Positions 7,114-9,606 of a stretch of DNA of 9,606 nt are shown piece after piece. The stretch is from an uncultured Clostridia bacterium. Lineage in GTDB: Bacteria; Bacillota; Clostridia; TANB77; CAG-508. The translations under genes and the position numbers were made by a program. The stretch covers positions 1 to 9,606 of the forward strand of contig CANRPQ010000046.1 in NCBI GenBank assembly GCA_947632525.1, written 5' to 3'. Positions within the stretch are counted from its first letter, which is position 1. Each line of letters begins with the position of its first letter. Below the pieces are notes generated by a model. It was not told the origin of the DNA, made no database searches, and saw only the letters and a program-made list of their open reading frames with translations.

Positions 7114-8969
7114 TTTTTGTACCTCCATTAATAATTTCTTTTTCAAAATCTGCTGCTTCTATTTTTGTTAAAATATGTTCTTCTCCAATAAACATTAAGC
7201 ATTCTCCTCTTTTTAGTGATTTTATTTCTATCTTTTCTTTTTCTGATAAATTTGTATATTGTTCTAGCACTTTAATATTTTCTTCTTCTAAAGAGAAAAA
7301 TGTTTTTATTTCAGAATTATTTAAAATACTTTTTCCATATACACCCGAATCTAAACTAAACAAATCAGATATATCCTGTGTAATTGCTACACTGCTTCCT
7401 CCATATTTTCTAATAGTTTTAAATATTTTGTAAATAAAACTTGCTACATCTTTATTCGAAGTAACACCTATTAATCTCCAAATCTCGTCTAAGTAAATAG
7501 CCTTTTTTTGTGTTCTATCTTTTTTTATTTTATCCCAAAATAATTCAATAAATAAATACATTCCATATTTTAAATTATCTTCACCTAATTCATATACGTC
7601 TGCTATTATTAAAGAATTATTTAATTCTACATTTGTATAATTATTAAAAAATTTTAAGGAACCTTTTACAAATGGAATTAATTTAATTTGAAATTTTTTT
7701 GTATTTTCATCTTCTCCTAATAAATTATAAAAATCTTCTAAAATGGGCATATCATAAGTATCTTTAAAAATTGGTTTTATTGTGATTTTATTTTCATCTT
7801 TTTTATATAGAGATTCATCATCGAAAGTAATTCCTTTTTTATTATACAATTTTATGATTTTTTCTTCTAATATTGCCCTTTCTTCTTCATTTAAATTTCC
7901 AAATATTAAATTAAAAAATCCAATTAATTTACTTATTTTATTTGCTAGATATCCTTGTCCATCTTCTTCAATACTTTCTTTCCTGATGTCAAACACATTA
8001 ATATATGTATTAGAACCTGGTCCTATTTTTAATAAAGTTCCTTTGAGAGTTTCACATAAATTTCCATATTCTCTATCTGGATCAATAACATATTGATCTA
8101 TGCCAATTAGCCTATTCCTTAAAATTAATAATTTTGTATAAAAAGATTTTCCTGCGCCGACTTGTTCCAAAAATACATATATTTGCATTTTTATATCGGT
8201 TAGAATTATATCTATCTATAAATACTAATGAATTATTATAAATATTTGTACCTATAAAGATTCCTTCTTCATCAAATATTGCTGAAGAAATAAATGGATA
8301 TGTTGCAACTAGTCCACTGGTTAAAACATTTCTTTTTGCTGCTTGTTTTAAATCTAAAGAATTATTCATTAGTGGTAATGCTGTTAAAAATGCTTGTTCT
8401 TGTCTAAAATATGCTCTTCTTGTTTGCATTCCTTTACTTTGTAAAATTCCCTCTAGTTTATTTAATAAATATTCCAAGTTTTTTAAATCATTAGAAAATG
8501 TAGTTATGTAAATATATAAAAAGTATAATTCTTCATTATTTACTTGCATTTCTTTTCTAATATATTTTGCATCATTATATGTAAATGCTGCAATGTCAAT
8601 ATCTTGCCTATTTTGATTATTAGTTTTTAAATCTACTCCTACATTTCCGATGTGATATGTTAAATCTCTAATTGTTTTATAACTATCTTGTTTTTCATAA
8701 AATATAGAAATATTTAAATTAATATTGGTGTCAATAATAGATTTTAAAATTAATTCTGTTTGCTCTCTAAAATAATTTACAATAATTAATGTTGAATAAT
8801 AATTATTATCGATTTCAATATATTTTGGATTTGACAAATTAATATATGAAGGGGCAATTTCATCTTTTTCAGTTATAATTCCTTTTAAAAAATCATTTTT
8901 ATTATCTTTTTTCCTTTGTACTGTATTTATTTTCTTTTGTATTATTTCTAATATTTTATTATATAAAAT
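7082..8969 (-). CDS. VirB4-family type IV secretion ATPase, expressed through a +1 frameshift
   Basis: VirB4/TraE-type ATPases power assembly and substrate handling in type IV secretion. The N-terminal region has the family pattern IAPSYINL (38-45), NYF (near 64), NISIFYE, and a Gln/Arg-rich segment before the ATPase core. The 0 frame reaches GTS at 268-270 and would then run to a stop at 8112-8114. Skipping one C at the CGG (8159-8157) gives GTSGAGKSFYTKL, a perfect Walker A at 268-275. The +1 frame then carries DPDREYG, Walker B IYLDEIW (491-497) and the AITQD motif (528-532). The full product would be 628 residues, typical for the family. The first in-frame TTG (8837) would delete the conserved IAPSYIN. 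Upstream, the frame is open and AAGGTGAG at 8980-8973 precedes ATT 8969, the best start. The gene lies 34 bases after the TraC-like gene and overlaps the TadZ-like gene by 32. A pseudogene is possible but less likely. Confidence 0.82.
7121..7126 (-). promoter_or_regulatory. Ribosome binding site fixing the TadZ-like start at 7113
   Basis: GGAGGT on the minus strand lies 7 bases before ATG 7113, inside the end of the VirB4 coding sequence. It decides between two in-frame ATGs (7146 and 7113) in favour of the shorter protein. Confidence 0.85.
8156..8162 (-). other. Candidate +1 recoding site AGT-CGG-C in the VirB4 Walker A
   Basis: On the minus strand the 0 frame reads GGA ACA AGT CGG CGC AGG AAA ATC. 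Dropping the C at 8159 gives AGT, then GGC GCA GGA AAA TCT, i.e. Ser-Gly-Ala-Gly-Lys-Ser. The shift therefore restores the P-loop at exactly one position. The Ser codon AGT does not re-pair well in the +1 frame (GTC), unlike the Phe codon at the loader site, so the common cause would be the CGG itself. There is no homopolymer at the site. Confidence 0.6.
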
Positions 8970-8980
8970 GTTCTCACCTT
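8967..8980 (-). promoter_or_regulatory. Ribosome binding site and probable ATT start codon of VirB4
   Basis: AAGGTGAG at 8980-8973 is a good Shine-Dalgarno in the 34-base gap after the TraC-like stop. The only plausibly spaced in-frame initiator is ATT at 8969-8967. A GTG within the Shine-Dalgarno (8977-8975) is in another frame and hits TAG after nine codons. ATT starts are rare but known, for example for infC (IF3) in enterics. Confidence 0.6.
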
Positions 8981-9003
8981 CTTTTTTATATTTATTAATT
9001 ATT

Positions 9004-9576
9004 TTAATTTTGATTAAAATAAATTCTAGTATTTAAAAAAGAAAATAAAATTAATATAATTTCTTTTTTGTTATTAAAATCAGTAACAATATTACCACAT
9101 CTTGATAAACAATCTTTTATTTTAAAATATTTATCATTTAAATCTTCTATTGCATAATCTTCAAAATTATTTATTTCTTTATTTTGATTATTATATTTTA
9201 TAATAATATAAAAATTTTTAGAGGATGATTTTTTATCATGATTTAAATTTTTAATATACTGGATATATTTTTTAGAAATTTCTTGAATTGAATTATCTTC
9301 ATTGATTAAATTCTCATTGACGGCTTTAATATGTTTACTTAAATCTTCCTTATTACTTTGAATTAATATTTGAAAATTAAAATTACAGGTTTTTAAAAAT
9401 AATTTATATGAATTTAAAATAGCTTCTTTTTCTAATTCTGATTTTAAATTAAAGTTAATAGGTTTTATTTTTATTATTTTGATATATGTATTATCTTTTA
9501 ATTTAATTATTCCATTGTCTAATATTTGTTGAAAAGGAAGCCATTCTTGTACAGATTTATTTTTTTGTTTTTCCAT
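9004..9576 (-). CDS. TraC-like N-terminal-domain protein of a type IV secretion-like locus
   Basis: This 190-residue soluble protein resembles the small TraC-like or VirB4 N-terminal-type proteins that sit just upstream of VirB4 in Gram-positive and related conjugation-like loci. The recognisable stretch is about residues 12-75: WLPFQQILDNGIIKLKD, then IKIKPINFNLKSE and FQILIQS. This matches the pattern of a short beta domain with a glycine turn. The rest is polar, Lys/Asn/Ile-rich, with no membrane segment or P-loop, so it would be a scaffold or membrane-docking partner of VirB4 and not an enzyme. ATG 9576 is preceded by AAGGAG at 9586-9581. It ends 34 bases before the VirB4 start. Any promoter and further operon genes (typically a small PrgI-like membrane protein) would lie beyond the window. 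The family call is from memory of the pattern and is moderate. Confidence 0.7.
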   Translation of the reverse strand: MEKQKNKSVQEWLPFQQILDNGIIKLKDNTYIKIIKIKPINFNLKSELEKEAILNSYKLFLKTCNFNFQILIQSNKEDLSKHIKAVNENLINEDNSIQEISKKYIQYIKNLNHDKKSSSKNFYIIIKYNNQNKEINNFEDYAIEDLNDKYFKIKDCLSRCGNIVTDFNNKKEIILILFSFLNTRIYFNQN

Positions 9577-9606
9577 GCTTCTCCTTTTTTAATATTTTAT
9601 TTTTTT

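Noticed and set aside
7114..7146. Longer start for the TadZ-like gene at ATG 7146
   Set aside because: The strong GGAGGT at 7126-7121 serves ATG 7113, and the extra residues are a shadow of VirB4 coding sequence.
7782..8096. Plus-strand open frame antisense to VirB4
   Set aside because: It is a shadow frame over a well-supported coding region.
8112..8156. Basic C-terminal tail of the 0-frame VirB4 product
   Set aside because: It is an out-of-frame reading of conserved P-loop coding sequence. It would be made only if the shift fails.
7082..8188. A separate VirB4 C-terminal gene starting at ATG 8188
   Set aside because: There is no Shine-Dalgarno before 8188. The first ten residues are an out-of-frame reading of the conserved strand before the P-loop, and the true Walker A is split across the two frames.
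1..9606. CRISPR arrays, tRNA/rRNA genes, insertion sequences, att sites
   Set aside because: I saw no spaced direct repeats, cloverleaf or rRNA-like sequence, transposase or terminal inverted repeats.

Overview
The window is very AT-rich DNA with a standard bacterial code (TAA/TAG stops, ATG/TTG starts, strong GGAGG-type ribosome binding sites). The GyrA sequence, the DnaD-domain plus DnaI/DnaC-like loader pair and the near absence of G/C-ending codons point to a low-GC Firmicute, most likely an uncultured clostridial gut-type lineage. The lineage is inferred from protein character only; no search was run.

Layout. (1) 1-2092, plus strand: a promoter, a tandem DnaD-domain protein (88-1056) and a helicase-loader ATPase (1093-2092), a replication-initiation operon. 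(2) 2131-2158: a terminator shared by the convergent loader and gyrA genes. (3) 2169-4746, minus strand: gyrA with its own promoter and a 5' leader. (4) 4758-4798: an insulating terminator. (5) 4919-9576, minus strand, continuing past the window edge: a four-gene operon with a TraC-like N-terminal-domain protein, a VirB4-family ATPase, a TadZ/CpaE-like MinD-fold ATPase with a degenerate receiver domain, and an unrecognised protein with internal repeats. No relaxase, coupling protein or transposase lies in the window, so this is either part of a type IV secretion/conjugation-like system or a domesticated chromosomal relative.

The main discovery candidate is a shared decoding anomaly. Two unrelated genes, the helicase loader and VirB4, each need a single +1 frameshift to give a full-length protein. 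In both, the 0-frame codon at the shift is CGG, the C must be skipped, and reading resumes on GGN (Gly), exactly where the family needs glycine. I find no other in-frame CGG in any real gene of the window, including the many arginine codons of gyrA. Every CGG is therefore a +1 shift site and every frameshift is at a CGG. This suggests a recoding system in which CGG is unassigned or decoded as a four-base CGGN unit. Two sites are few, and reads, relatives and the tRNA set must be checked.

Secondary points are an apparent ATT start codon for VirB4, an 8-bp hairpin between the Shine-Dalgarno and start of the repeat protein, and alanine in GyrA at the position equivalent to E. coli Ser83.
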